64,000 nucleotides of DNA from Neospora caninum Liverpool (GCF_000208865.1 NC_018394.1:4591797-4655796); one strand, 5' to 3'. Counted from the stretch's first letter, positions 22,220-35,400 are shown. Translations and numbers: made by a program. The notes: a model not told the origin generated them from the letters alone.

Positions 22220-25200
22220 ATGTGGTCTTTACTGGGATTCACGGAGGAGACCCCTCCTGCGGAGTCGCCCCAAACCACGGGATCGCCTGACCCGCCGACG
22301 CCCGCGGGTCACGACGTCCCACCGACGCCCTCTGCAACAGAGAAAATCGGTCCAGTCATGGCAAGCTCGGCAGCTCCAGAAACCGTAAGCAAACCAGAAA
22401 AGGGGGAATGCGCGAGTGCCTTTCCTTCCGCTTCTCGCTCTGCATTCCCCCTCTCGAGACAAAGCTGTATGTCACGGGACATCCCTGGTCTCCTGCCGTA
22501 ACAGATTGCAAAGGAAGCACGTCTCCTTTCGAAGTAACTTGCGTGGTTTCTTACCGCCCTCGTCCTCTTTCCCGATTCCCGTCCTCTGGTTCCCCTTGCC
22601 TTTTTCGAGAGGATGGGGACCAGATGAAATCTGCATCTACCGAGCCTACTTGCAACACCCTTTCCGGCTTCTCCAAGAGACACTATATAGCGCACAGGTA
22701 GCACACTGCAACTAACAACGTTTTCTTCGTGAGCGCGGGTCTCGCCCGGTCCCACACACACACATGCGTTTCTCTTCGATTCTAGCCACCGACACGGACG
22801 CAGCTTGTGTTCGTATCTCGCGCGGCATCGCGGGGCAAGATTTCCGTGGCTCATTTCGCGACTGTGCTGCCTTTTCCGCTGAATTTCTCCAGAAGACTGA
22901 TGCGCCTGCGGAAACGCCTCTGGCCACTCCGACGTCTGGTGGATTTTGGTCTCTGTGGGGCGATTCGGCCTCGAGCCAGCCTGCAACGGCGGCAGATGCA
23001 CAGGCGCTCGCTTCGTCAGCTTCTCCAGAGACAGGAGTCTCTGGAGACGCTCGATCAGAGACTCCTAGCTCGCCTGATGCACCGACGGATGCTTCTGGGG
23101 CCGGCGAGTCGGGTCGAGACGAGAAGGAGAAAAAGAAGAAAAAGAAGGAAAAAGTGGAGGGAGACGAGGCAACTGAGAAGAAAAAGAAGAAGGAAAAGGT
23201 GGAGGAAGGAGACGAGGCAACTGAGAAGAAAAAGAAGAAGGAAAAGGTGGAGGAAGGAGACGAGGCAACTGAGAAGAAAAAGAAGAAGGAAAAAGTGGAG
23301 GAAGGAGACGAGGCAACTGAGAAGAAAAAGAAGAAGGAAAAAGTGGAGGAAGGAGACGAGGCAACTGAGAAGAAAAAGAAGAAAGACGGGAGCGACGGCT
23401 CGCCTTCGAAGCCTGTGTCGAGCAGTGATGTTGACTCATTTCGTGCCCGCCTCGAGCAGTTAGACCAGGAGAAGAAGGCGAAGAAGATGGAGGAGAAGAA
23501 AAAGAAAGAGGAAGAGAAACGGAGGAGGGAGGATGAGAAGCAAAGGATGATGGCAGAGAAGAAGAAGGCGGAAGAAGAGAAGCAGAAGAGGAAGGAGCGA
23601 GAGCGCGAGGAGAAAGAGCGGAAGAAGAAGGAGAAGGAAGCGGCAACGAGGGCCGAGCTCGAGAGGCTAGCGGAGGAGCTGAAGAGAACACAAGAGCTGG
23701 CGGAAGCGGTAGAGAAACAGAATGAAGAGCGGAGACACAAGAAAGGCCGCCGATCAGGAGGCAGCAGTTCCGGCGGGTCCTCGTCCCCAGACCGTCTCAG
23801 CCAGAGTCGTCGCGAGGTGTCCGAGGAGCGGCGAAAGGCACGGGAAGAGAGAGAGAAGAAGCGCCGAGAAGAGCAAGCCGGACTTGAGGAGCTGCTTCAG
23901 TTGACGGAACGCGAGTTGACAGACACCGCTCGCAGTCTGCAGGATTCTATTGAACGGCAGATAAGGGAACGTGAAGAACTGGAAAGACTGCGCCAAGAAC
24001 AAGCGGATCGAGAGATGGAAATCCGACACCTGGCGCAAGAGGCGGCTAGGGCGCTGGAGGCGCACCAGCACGCCGCGCGCGCAGCTGGTCCTCCTCCGCC
24101 TCCTGCTGGTGCGACTATAAAGAAGCAGCCTCCCGGAGGCCCGCCGGGGGGCTCCGCGAAAGGCCCATCGTCCGCTCCAACCGGCTTGCGAGAACGCAGC
24201 TTCATGCTGGCGATGCTCAAGCGAGACTTGGTTCCCTCTTTGCCGCCGCCGGAGCCCGTGGAGCCAGCGCGGTTGCCTGCGTCGGCACCTGGGGAGGTTT
24301 CCGGCCTAAAAGATTTGTCAGGCAAGAAGGGAAAGGCGCAGCATGGCGACGAGGAGGTTTCCACGGCGAAGCAAAAGGGAGCGGCGACGCTGAAGAAGGC
24401 CGGCCATGCACAAGCAGAGGCGGGTTTCACCCAGGGAACCGGGAAAATGCTGTGTCCCAGTAAGGCAGCGGCGGCCTCCAGAATGACAGGAGGAAAGTCG
24501 GAAAAGGGAGTGGAAAGAAACAGGAAACGATCAAGGGGGAAACAACCGAGAGAGTGATGAGATGAATGAGGCACCCATCTTCCCCTTTGTGAGCCAACGA
24601 AGGCTCTTTAACCGTAACAACGCTTATGAGAGTCGCTGTCTAACCTGGGAGCGAACGAAACTCGTTGGACACGGTTCCCGTCGTAGTGCAGGTGTGGTAG
24701 AGGGAGACTTGAACATCCTCATCTGGCTGAATGTGGAGAACGTCCTGGAGACAGATGATCGTTCCGTGGCGCTGTAGCCGCTCGTTTCTCGCATTTGCCT
24801 AGCTGGTCTCCTGATACGCCCAAATCAGCCAGGCGTGCCTGATCGATGTTTCTCATTTTGTGGTCCGCTGTGTGTTTCGGTTTCCTCTGTCGTCTCTGGT
24901 TTCTCTCTCCCCTGAGTTCTTCCTGTGTGCCCCGCAGTGCATGTGTCGTCCTCGATTCCCCTTTGTTTTCTGTCGCCTGTCCTCACTGCACCTTTCTCTG
25001 CCTCCATCTGTTTCCTATCTCCTCTCCGTTCCATCGCCCTCGTTCTCTCACCGCAACCTTCCTGTCCCTCGCTTCTTTTGTGTCTCTTTTCTCGCGCTTC
25101 GTCTGCAGCTCTGGCGAAGCGAGAAGACACGGCGGTGAGTGACGAGGAGCTGGAGGCTCAGTGCATTCAACAGCACGTGATTTTTCGAGGCCCGGCCTTC

Positions 25201-28200
25201 CGCGCCTTCCACGAGTTGGTCAGGGCGACGAAAGAGATCGACCGCCTCAAGCAAGAGGCGGAAGCTGCAGCAAAAGAGAAGGAAGAAGAGATCGGGACCC
25301 TGAAAGTTCGGATGGAAAGTCTGTTGGACAGACAAACCAGGACCATCGAAGCGCAGTTCGAGAGGTCTTCGGCGATCCGACATGCTGTGAACATTCTTGA
25401 CCTGTAGGTTTGACGCGGGGACAGAGGCACGCGGCTCTCGATGGCTTGGTTTTCTTTGTCCCTTCTTCCGCAGTTTTGCTCTCGTTCCGACCATCGGTTA
25501 GCGTCGCGTGTAACGCCGTTGTCTCACTCTCTGTTTCGTCTCCGTTTCATGTTTCGCTTCTCCAGCCTTCGCGCTCCGTCCCCTCGGGTTTTCCATGCGT
25601 GCGCCGGCTTTCCTGTTGCGCGCCTGCTTCTCCGGGTCCCCACTTCATTTGTCAGTTGCTCATGTAGTCCAAAGGCATGTGGGTTTATTTCTCGCTCTTC
25701 CGTTTTCATTTGCTTGGCTTCCCACTCGATTCCTGCCGTTGCACAGCCCTTGCTGGTCCCCACTGCCTGACTGTTGTCCCCCTGCTTGCCTTTCCTACGT
25801 GTTCACCAGCCTTTACAAAGCGACCCAATTTCGCAAGAAGACGCTGGTTTTTTCCAAAATGAAAAGAGCTGCCGCAGCTGCAGGCGCACAGGGGACTGCT
25901 GCCATAGGGCCTGCAGTCCGCGGTCGACTCGGCAGCTCTGCAAAGTTCACCGGCACAGGCCTGCGCATGCTCTGCGGGGTTCTGCAGCGCCACCTACGAG
26001 CTGCGTGGGTGCAGTGGATCCGATACGTGGAGGCGGCGACCAAAGGCGAGCGAGAAGCTTCAGAGGGGATACGCGTGGGTAAGGGAGAAAGAAGAAAACC
26101 CCCATGGACCGGTAAATGGCCTCTACAAACCGCGATCCGGCAAGGATACATGCATCGGGGGGCCGGTGAAATGAGCGCGAAACACAACACTACATCCTTC
26201 CATAACCGAGATTTACAGTACATCTCTTCAGACAGGGATTGGTACTGCTATCCACAAATACATGGAGATGCACCACTAGGAATATATATATATATATATA
26301 TATATTTATATCGCGGTCTAGGTATATATATGTGTACATATAAGTAGGGAAATGCGTGTCTCCTCCTCTTTTTGGGCTCTGTCGAAGAATGTGATCGAGA
26401 AGACGGATCCTGGCGCTGCCAGGATGCCATGTCTGTTTGGCGGACGCAGGGACACTTGCCACCAAAGCTAAAACGCAATCGCTCAGACAGCAACGCATCA
26501 GCAGAGACTGCCCTTGAACACGGAAAACGTTGCGCACAATGTCCAACTGTGGCCACGTCTGTTCTGTCCACGTTGCTGAGTGCGGCTGCGAAAGACCTTT
26601 TCTCACAGGTCGCCCAAATTTCTCCGAGGCCCACAAAAGCGCGTGTGAAGCGTTTCCATGGTATACGCTGCCTGTTTCCCGTACGTTGTCGCAGTACAAG
26701 ATGGAATGACCGCGCAAGCTATCATGGCCTTCCGCGAGATAGAGCAGGAGGCGGATGCGCTGAAGCAATACACCTCCGAAGAAAAGCGAAAGCTGGCCGA
26801 GGAGGCAAGACGCCTCGAGCGGTGGCGGCGTCAACTCGCAGCCATGCACGATGCGGTTATTCGCTTACGAGAGAATGAGCCTGAGGTACGTCTTAAAAAG
26901 CGCCGGTGTGGTTCTTTTTGCCTTCTGTCGCCTCCATCTCAGCAACAGTGTAGGTCTGTTTTCTGCGACCAGGTACCTCTGTGTAGTAGCTTGAAGACAG
27001 TTAGACTACGCAGCTGCTTTTCCTGGGGTCGGCTGAGAAAAGATGGTGCCTTTGCGGTCGATGCTTGTGCCGTGTGATCATGTTTGGGCACAAACAACGT
27101 GCCGACTGGCGGGTGAATTAAAAAGCGAACGTGCAAGGACTCGTCTGTTGTCCAGGTGGTTCAAGAGTTCCACAAAGAAGGGCGTGACGCATCGTTAGGG
27201 ATGCGTCGAGGCTGTATCAGGAATTGGGCATTCAGGACATCGCTGGAGACGTCTTTTCACACATCATAGTTTTCATCCGCCGGTGCCGTTTGACGGCTGT
27301 TGCACACGACACCATATCTGCAGGAAGTTGTTTGCTGTTCTCATGGAGCTACGGAGTTCAGGGCCCGTGTCATGCGAGAGTTTGCTCTCGACGGTCTCTG
27401 TACGTCTTACCGCCCTGGTACGTGCCGATTTTTTCTGTGGTGTAACAGCGTCAAGATTCCGGGGTAGGAGAAATGAAGGCTCGAGCTGAACGCAGCAGCA
27501 TGCGGCAGGCATACTCACGGAAGCTGGACCTCATGGAAGAGAAGTTTCAAGCTCCGGATGTGCTAACGCGGCTGAACGCTCTCGTTCACAGTGAAATGCG
27601 TCTTCTAGGGTTGCGGGCATCGTACCGGTGGTCGGGCCTTGGTGGGAGCGGGGGTTCTGACCATTTGCGCTTGGACGAAACACCAAACATCGGTCTGTTT
27701 AGATCTGTACCTCCTTCCTTTCAAACGCAGAATATGCAACCCGGCAGGCGATTCATGTACAGAGAATCGAGTGGAAGTTGCTCTTCTGAAGAACGTCTTT
27801 CCTCGTTTCTTGAGTCGAAAAAAACATCTGATGACGGGTCAAGTCACTATGCACGGGACCATCATTTGCGAGGCCGCCCGAGGCGTCGGCGGCCTTCCCC
27901 GGAAGACAGTGGGGACGATTCTACGCCCGCGACGGAGTCGGATACCTCCAGTGTATCGTCACGCTCTAGCGGCTCTACCGCAAGTAGCGGCTCGATCTCG
28001 AATGCAGGAAGTCATGGAACCCGTTCCCCATCAAATTCGGAGAAGAACGGCGCCACCGGTGGGCGGTCTCCGTATCGGGAGGATCTCGGCGAGGGCCGAA
28101 TAAAGGGCCATGCGCGTGAAGCGGGGCAGGCAGTGAAAGAGGAGACGACAAGGCGGAGCGCAGGTGACGGAAAGCGTGGAGAGCGGGACGAAGAACGAGA

Positions 28201-28759
28201 GAAACCGCCTGGAACCGCGACGGAGACGCATGATTCTGTCCCTGTGGCAGGCAAGATGGACCTTCAAAGAATGCCTAGCGCTGTAAAAGCACCGAGGAGC
28301 GGGCCGTCAAGCACTGGAGAACCTGCGAGCAAAGCGGTGAGCTCAACCAAAGGAACATCACACGCGTGCCGCATAGTGAAAACGAAACCGAAACCGCCGC
28401 CTCCCTCTAGCGCCTCTGGGGTTACCGCGGGTTTAGGAGCCCAGCAAAGACAAATTCAGACGGCAGACAGCTTGGAGATGAGTCAGGACGGTTCTGCGGG
28501 AAAAAACCCATCCACGCTTAGCACACGCTCTGGAGAAGAGCCAGAGGGGAAAGGTTCACCGGCCAGGTCAAAAATCATTTTTGCAGACGTAAAGGATACA
28601 CACGCAGCTACAAAAGCCAAGTCCGCTATTGAGGCAAAGATGCAGATGGAGAGAGACAAGAAACGAACTGCAACCATCGTTGTTGGCTCTGGCCCACCAA
28701 ACCTGGTGCCGAAGACACTAGTGAACGTGACAGGCAGCAAACCAAACCCCAAGCAATAG
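22220..28759 (+). CDS. Large coiled-coil protein, probably cytoskeletal, eight exons
   Basis: Proposed exons 22220-22384, 22893-24459, 25109-25403, 25810-26078, 26695-26885, 27156-27193, 27324-27399 and 27449-28759; 3,912 nt, 1,303 residues, all phases matching. Exons 6-7 are the least certain (donor GTTAGG at 27194). The N-terminus carries two similar motifs, WSLLGF near residue 2 and WSLWGD near residue 80. Residues about 137-221 are a Lys/Glu tandem repeat. Then come long Lys/Arg/Glu coiled coils, a Pro-rich linker (GPPPPPAGATIKKQPPGG), and another coiled coil (exons 3 and 5). Exon 4 encodes LQRHLRAAWVQWIRYVEA, which recalls the Trp-containing helices of Sfi1-type centrin-binding repeats, although only one or two are visible. 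The C-terminal exon is Ser-rich and disordered. A structural role at the centrosome, conoid or cortex is inference only. Confidence 0.7.
23138..23391. repeat. 48-bp in-frame tandem repeat, five units
   Basis: The unit encodes KEKVEEGDEATEKKKK (16 residues, 48 nt). Four copies are near-identical and the first is shorter by one Glu codon. The repeat lies in exon 2 of the coiled-coil gene and keeps frame throughout, so copy number can change without breaking the protein. Confidence 0.9.
26282..26305. repeat. (TA)n microsatellite
   Basis: A TA run in intron 4 of the coiled-coil gene. Confidence 0.85.
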
Positions 28760-28890
28760 ATGCTCACGTGTGGGCGTCGGGCAACAGAGGCCATCTGTTT
28801 TTAAGACGGCATGGCGGACTAGCCACGGGGAACTACCATGCAGAGGCGGTACAATATCTGTTCTGGAAACAAGCGGTAGCCGCTCTCATT

Positions 28891-28894
<4 letters not shown>

Positions 28895-28927
<33 letters not shown>

Positions 28928-28996
28928 GTTTTGGGAGCGAGCTGATGTGAGAAATGGCAAGCTAATGGAAGGTGGGGGGGGGGGGGGCGGGGGGGG
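28895..28996. repeat. (TA)n microsatellite followed by G-runs
   Basis: A TA dinucleotide run at 28895-28925 is followed by G14 at 28974-28987, a single C, then G8 at 28989-28996. It lies in the 3' region of the coiled-coil gene. Confidence 0.9.
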
Positions 28997-29371
28997 AGAA
29001 AGTGCGGGCGCCGGTTTTACTGCTTCGCGAAGGTTCGAGGTGGAGCAAAGAAGTTAACTGCGTAAGTGCGTATGTGTTCAATCTCTTTTTTTTTGTCTGC
29101 GTACACCGTAATCAATGATACTTTTCTCATCTAACGACCGCACACACAACACAACAGATGTTGCAGGTGTCGACTGCGTGAGAAAAGAGGCATGTAGGTC
29201 GAGCTTCCAGCCTCTTGCTTTCAGTGGCTTCTCCAGTTTCGACGATGTCACGTGCTGCCGAGACCACCAACAGGCACCAAGACTCCCATGCGGTCTAACC
29301 TTGTTTTGGTTTCTGAAAGGTTCAGAAACTCCAGGGCACACCGAAGAGCCTCTCCTCAGCCAAGGGTTTTC

Positions 29372-30239
29372 TCACTTTCCTTCTCTATTAGCGGCATGCG
29401 GTACTAAGATAATGGGTCCACAACAACGTGGCTTGGGTGGCCCCAGCATAGCTACACTTTCTGCACTCTTCCTGAATGGCAGGTCATCGAAATCGGGTGT
29501 TTGCCGTGAGCGCAAGTGATTAATCGAACATGTCCAAAGTTGGAAGAGAGCGTAGCTCATGTACTGCGTTTCGGCAATGGCTTGGAGCCTTAAGAAGCAA
29601 AGAACGCAGTTCCGTGGGTAAGTGATGTCGCAGTAGAAGTCTGCAAGGGACAGAAGCCTAGTGAATACTCAAGAAGACGTGAGATAAAGGAAGGAGTCAT
29701 TCTTGCTTACCGCGTCTACTCTGCTGGCCAAGAAAGTGGAAAACTGCATGTGTACACGAACGATTGACCAGGAGCTAACCATGTGCGGTCCTGGAGCCAT
29801 GTGCACAAGTTCCTCTACGTTTTCACAGCTCACCAAACTAGCCAAGTGGAGCTGGAAGAATGCGTCATAATCAGTCTTATGACCGCAGACCAAGGTAGAT
29901 TTCCGTTTCTTTTCAGAGCCTCTCTTCACCAGTGTGCCTCACTTGTTTTGGTTTATGCGTGAAAGGAGAACGCCCAGGTTTGACGTGGTGCCCGAAACGG
30001 CCCTGCCGTTCGAAAGAACTTTTTAAACGCGAAGTGTTCCGTGTTCTCTCGGTTCTGCCCGCCTTCCGCTTGCCCTCTCGTCCCTCACTAACCCGAGAAA
30101 GAAAAAACCATACGACGCACGAGGGTGCGGCACAAATTGCGTTTTCATGACATACTGAACTCCATCCTTCCAAACGCGTTTTCACCCACTTCTCTACCAT
30201 CTGTACCTTTATTTGTTCTACACCCGAGAGAACGCTCAT
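29372..30239 (-). CDS. Possible minus-strand multi-exon gene, unresolved
   Basis: Three exon-like blocks lie on the minus strand. (1) An ATG at 30239 opens MSVLSGVEQIKVQMVEKWVK, with a possible donor after the codons for FFLSR. (2) 29851-29711 is bounded by ttcttccag and gtaagc, is exactly 47 codons, and is open in one frame only. (3) 29640-29372 follows cccttgcag and has 89 codons including the stop, with sequence such as QYMSYALFQLWTCSINHL. Blocks 1 and 2 join in phase, but block 3 needs an incoming phase of 1 while block 2 ends in phase 0, so the model fails there. A plus-strand frame overlaps block 3. No family is recognised. Confidence 0.22.
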
Positions 30240-31077
30240 GCAGGCACCCCAGAGTCATGAGACTTCCCAGCTAGCCTGGGCTGTCCTTCTCTACATCTTT
30301 CCGTTCTTTCTGAAAACCATTCTGGAAATTTGTCCCTCTTGATGAGGTGTGTGCTGCATTTTATCATCCCGTATCAACGCACGCTAGAAGTCATCTCCAT
30401 GGCACGTGAATGGTAGCCGTGAACTGAGCACTGTCTCTCCTGGGCTCAACCAGTGTTCTCAGCACAGCGCCGCTGCTTTACGGTGAAGGAAGCCGGATTC
30501 ACCCGCTCTACTTTACCGCATGGACTTCCGTTTGCCTCTCAAAGTGACCTGCCCGCCACTATTCTCCAACTGGGGCGTTTCCCCTTCTTGTCCTCGTCTT
30601 CTGCTCCGGCGTGGACGCGTGCCGTAGAAAACAACGCCCACTCCCACCGCCAAGAAAGGGTTACAACGAATTGCAGCGACGGTTTTACAGGTACTGCTAC
30701 TTTTAAAATCACAGAATAAGACGAGAAAAACTCATAGTTGTTGTTTCAGAGAAAACTGAATATGCGTTGGACGTGCTGGAACGCCCCTGAAGAGGAAAGA
30801 ACTCGAATGCGAATTGGGGCAATTATTTCCTAAGGCAGACAATTTGTTGTCTGCGGACGACGACATCGCCGGAGACTGTCGCCTGCGCGTGTCTCTTGCG
30901 CGTCGCTCAAGGACGTCGGCAGCCCTTTATCTCTATCTCAAGAAGACATAGGATCACATTTCGTTTCTCTGGTTTGACCACGGGGTGAACACCGAATTTG
31001 CATGAATACAGATCTTCATACGCACCTCAATGGACGTACGAGACGTACACAGCTATGTTTGTGTCAGGAATGCCGGA

Positions 31078-31108
<31 letters not shown>

Positions 31109-32472
31109 CGTGCACCTGTGTATGCACACGCAGACGAATATGCGTATATATACTTGCACATTTGCACACCCAATACGAAAATTAAGTAAATTTGTATATC
31201 TGTACGCAGGGTGATAGTCTTTTCATTGTTGTCGATAGCGATGTTCGACTATGTACGCGTGACGTTACAGGTTTCAAAGGTGATGCAAGACGATGAGGGT
31301 GTTACCGCGTGGTCTAGTGTGTGTCAGGTTGTTATTTACACTGGAACGGACGCAACAGACTGGAAGTGGGGCAACAGACAGAATACAAGGCAAACAGCCA
31401 AGCTTTCCATTTTTCTTTGTCGAAGAGCTTCCCTCGCAAACGCGATTACCGTTCTTGACTTCCCCGCGTTTCTTCAGTTTCACCTTCCCGGCTGCGTTGT
31501 CTATGTGGTCCTGAGCGCGTTTTTGAACTCTGAACCGTGTCGTGTGTGTATACGCGTGTACAACACGCCAGTCGCTCCCTCGCTGAGTTGCTCGGCGATA
31601 ATATTCATCTTCTCTTCAGGCGTCCTTTCCTCTCTCGGGGGTCATCAGTCTTTTTCATTGGCACGGCTGTGAAGATTTCATAACAAAGAAACTGTTCATA
31701 TCAATCGTCCCCCGCGAAGAAGCCGCTTGGTAAGCGGCTAGAGTCACCGCGTTCTGTTGCGGTTGACGCGTTAGCACAAGCAGAAACCGCGGGTCTGCAC
31801 CCAGTTATATACCTCTAGAGGATGGCGGGAGAATGAGTACAACTAGGGAGAAAAGATCTTCAAGGAGACCGTGTCATTTGTTACAGCTCACCTTAACTCT
31901 TACTCCATTGTGCTGCCTTCTCTTCAGAAGAATCCGGGACCCCTTGCAGAAGTTAAATCGGTACCTCGAGCGTCTTCCTCTCTGTCTTCTTTTCTTCCTC
32001 TGCCTCATCCTTCCGCGTCTTCCTCCTGTCCTTCTCACAGTCTCTTTACCCGCGTGTGCTTTTCCCTTCCTCTTGCTTCATCGTCCTCTTGGGCAACCCC
32101 TGGAGGTTACCCGAAGTTTTCTAGGGTTTTCCAAGGGCGCAAGCAAGCAGGGGGTGACGCATGCGACTGTTTTCTACCATCATCCAGAATTTGAAGACAA
32201 AACCTTGAGAAATATCGGCAGAAGCCTTGAGTATACAGTCTGGCCGTCAGACGTCTCACTCAATCAACCACGTATAACTGCATATGCGCCCACCTACAGA
32301 CACTGTATAGGCATCCATAAATTCCTTTCGTTCATTGGGAATTACATATGAATATACGGAAGCGCATTTCGGCGTGTATGCATATGAGTGTGTCTAGTTT
32401 TCGACTTGGCGGATCTGTTGACCAAGACAGAACAGAGAAAGGGCCCTTGGCTTGTGGGTGAGCCAGTCAACG
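30240..32472. other. Intergenic region with a TA microsatellite
   Basis: Only short frames are seen. A (TA)n run lies at 31083-31108. A Ser/Leu-rich plus frame at 31833-32351 follows a CT-rich tract and has no recognisable motif. The region should include the promoter of the gene starting at 32473. Confidence 0.45.
31083..31108. repeat. (TA)n microsatellite
   Basis: A TA run in the spacer upstream of the large PEX16-like gene. Confidence 0.85.
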
Positions 32473-35400
32473 ATGGAGCTCAACAAAGTCGCCACCTTCT
32501 TATCGGGAACCTTTTCATGGATATCGAGTTCTGCTCAGCTCGCCTCCGGTGAGGACCTATTTCTCATTTATCTCCACATTAATAGGCACATCGACTGTTG
32601 CATTTCTGCGTACACACGATGTATTTTCATATATACACGAAGTAGTAGATGCCGATTTCGGTATGTAAGGGAGAAAGCGCTGGATTTCGTCTGTTAGCCT
32701 AGTCTCCATTGATTCGGGTACTCGGAGGCTAAAAGAGGCGGTTCGCGTTGCGCATGTTCCGCGAGGAACTACGTGCATACAAATATATGCATGCTAAAAG
32801 CATGCATGGAAACGTTCGTGCATATTTCTGATATGTACACGTGTGCTTACGAACACGAAACGTGTCGTTTATACGTATGTATATATGTCTGTATATGATG
32901 CGTGGGGACGAACAGCCTTGTGTTCAAGGCAGATGTTGCGCTGTGTTGCATGTATCCGCTTCTAAATACCTGTGTTTTTTCCCTTTGTAATTTGGGTCTC
33001 AGGTGCGACGCAGCTTTCTTCTCGCATTGGTCAACTTCTTTCCCGTAACTCGAGCCACGGTAGGAGCCCTCCTTCTCAACTACCGTTTACGATCTCATCA
33101 GTTACGGAAATTCTTGTTTTGAATGCTTTTCGTAATCCGCACTTTTGTCTTATACAGAACGGGACTTCCGTAGTGGCCTGTAGCTGTGGTATTACTCCGC
33201 GCGGACCTTCCTACAGATTGAGAATGTCTTTCTACTGTATATTCATGTATGCGCACATAAATATATATATATATGCATATGTGCGCATAAACATAAAGCA
33301 TAAGTCAAGACAAGAGGGGTGTTGTGGTGTATGAATGGCACCACGATGTTGTCTGTGTACTCGTCGCTGTTGGCATTCTTTTCTCTATTCCAACTTTATC
33401 AGGTCTCACAGTGCCGGAGCAGAGAGTGCTTCTCGTTATCGAGCGACAGATTGATAGTATCATTCACCCACTTCAGTACTGCGTCTTTTGGGCGCGCCAT
33501 CGCTACTCAGCAATTCACTCGACTGTTCACCACGTTCAGGAAATTCTTCTTTCTGTCTGCACCTTCATTCAAGTAAGACAACACGTTGCCTATATCCGTC
33601 TACGAAAGAGAAGGTGCTGCCCATTTATTTCCTTGTCTACATATTACAACCAGAATACGAAAATCCTTTGTGGTGCAGAACGTGTATCCCCGCATGAGAT
33701 TTCCGGTTGCGCCTTTGCTAGATTATTTCCTGAAGAGTACCGGCCTTCTCTAGCCTGGCATCTGTTGACGGGAGGCTGGCTGAATCGGCGTCCGCCCCCA
33801 CCCTTTTTGTTGCCTTCCCTTTTTCTCTTTCTGTCCACTTCCAACTTTCTGCAGCCGTTTCTCGATGGCTCGGTGCACCAGCATTCGGCGAGTGAGGGCC
33901 CAGCCGTAACGCGTGCTTTCACGAGCCCCCATGTCGCGTTTGTTCGCCACGGAGCAACCGGACCAGTGTCAAGCACCGGGGTTTCTGTTTCCTGTGCTAC
34001 TGGAGGACGCGGTCAGGTGTATGAGGACCTTCTTTACTGCAGCAGTGAGCTCACTATCGCCTACGCTCTCCTGAATACAGCTCTCAATTTCATTCACTTC
34101 GCCGGGAGGTCCTGTCCGTCGTGTCTCGAGAGAGAGGCGGTTGGCTACCATCTAGAGAGATCTCGAGAATCGCAGCTCCCTTTCTCAGCGAGGGACGAAG
34201 ATGCCCAAAGGCGACTGTTGTCCTCGGACACTGCGTCTGTATACAACCCGAGCACGAGGGAAATAAACTGGAGCCACGCACACAGCGCCCAGACGTGGTA
34301 CTGTGATGAGAGAGATCCCTGGTCTCGTTCTGAGCCAGCAACAGCGTTCCGCAGTGACGTTGGGGGCGACGCTGGCAAAAACACAGCTGCTGAGACAAAC
34401 GGGAGGCTTAATGCGATGAAGCAGTCACCTTCTCCCCGACAAGCTTATGCGGGCGCACACGGCCCTTTTTTTCCCGATGCCAGTAACTCCTCATCTGAAC
34501 GCGTCCGAGATACTCCCTGCGTGGGGGGGTATGCTCGCAGTACAGGGACGTGTGATTCCCCCACGTACTTCTGTGACCAAAGGAAGGCCTCTTCTTCCCC
34601 ATGGCCTCCCTTTTTGGGGTCCGTGGCAGGTGTCTCCCGGCCCCTGCCACACACGCGTTTCTCCCCCGCAGCCCTTTTGCGGGCCAGTCGGAAGTTGCAG
34701 GAGGCACATCTGGCGAATCAGCGCGGCGGGGACTTGTGCATGAGTATTGGTCGCTTATATTTTCGCGTCATTACTCAGACTCTTCTTCCGTCTTCGCTTC
34801 TTCACCACCCGTATTCTCGACCTGAAGGCCCTTCGTTTTCTGTCGCTTCTTCCTCTGCATGTTTTACCGGCGTCCCCCGTCAGAATGCCAGCCACCGTAG
34901 TCAGACCTGTGCTGCGCCATACACGGAAGGGACGGTCCACCATCTGGATGCGCAGGACAAAGATCCCGCGGATCTTGAGCGGTTTTACTTGCTTCCTGGG
35001 TCCTGTGATTCTGGACGGCCCGAAGGTTCGCGACAGTTATCCTACCCTCCACCTGCCTATCCAGGTATGTTTCTAGGCAACGGCTTCTCGAGAAGTCGCG
35101 ATGGCACCTTCATGCAGAGATGTCACTTTGGCGGTGCTGACGGACCCTACTCCTCCAACGGCTATCAGGGCACCACGGGGGCCCTGGGACCAGCGGGGTT
35201 CGTGGGGTCAGATGGGGGACCTGAGAGCCCCCTGGCCCCTCGCCAGTGGGTTACCGGCAGCATCAGCGACTGGAACCTGCTCCACCCGGTGGCCCTTCTG
35301 CGTATTGTGAAGAACGCGAGTGAGCGGAGACCGTTTCGCGCTGGTGTTGCAGGCCCCTGGCTGGGCGCAGGTGGTTCCCGACGACCTGACGCCGCCGGAA

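Noticed and set aside
22712..23740. 342-codon minus-strand Ser/Phe-rich frame
   Set aside because: It is the mirror image of the Lys/Glu repeat and coiled coil on plus; Ser/Phe runs are the antisense of GAA/AAG codons.
33324..33402. Apparent start of the large protein at 33324
   Set aside because: This stretch is intron: the acceptor after actttatcag at 33402 and the upstream exons at 32473 and 33003 join in phase.
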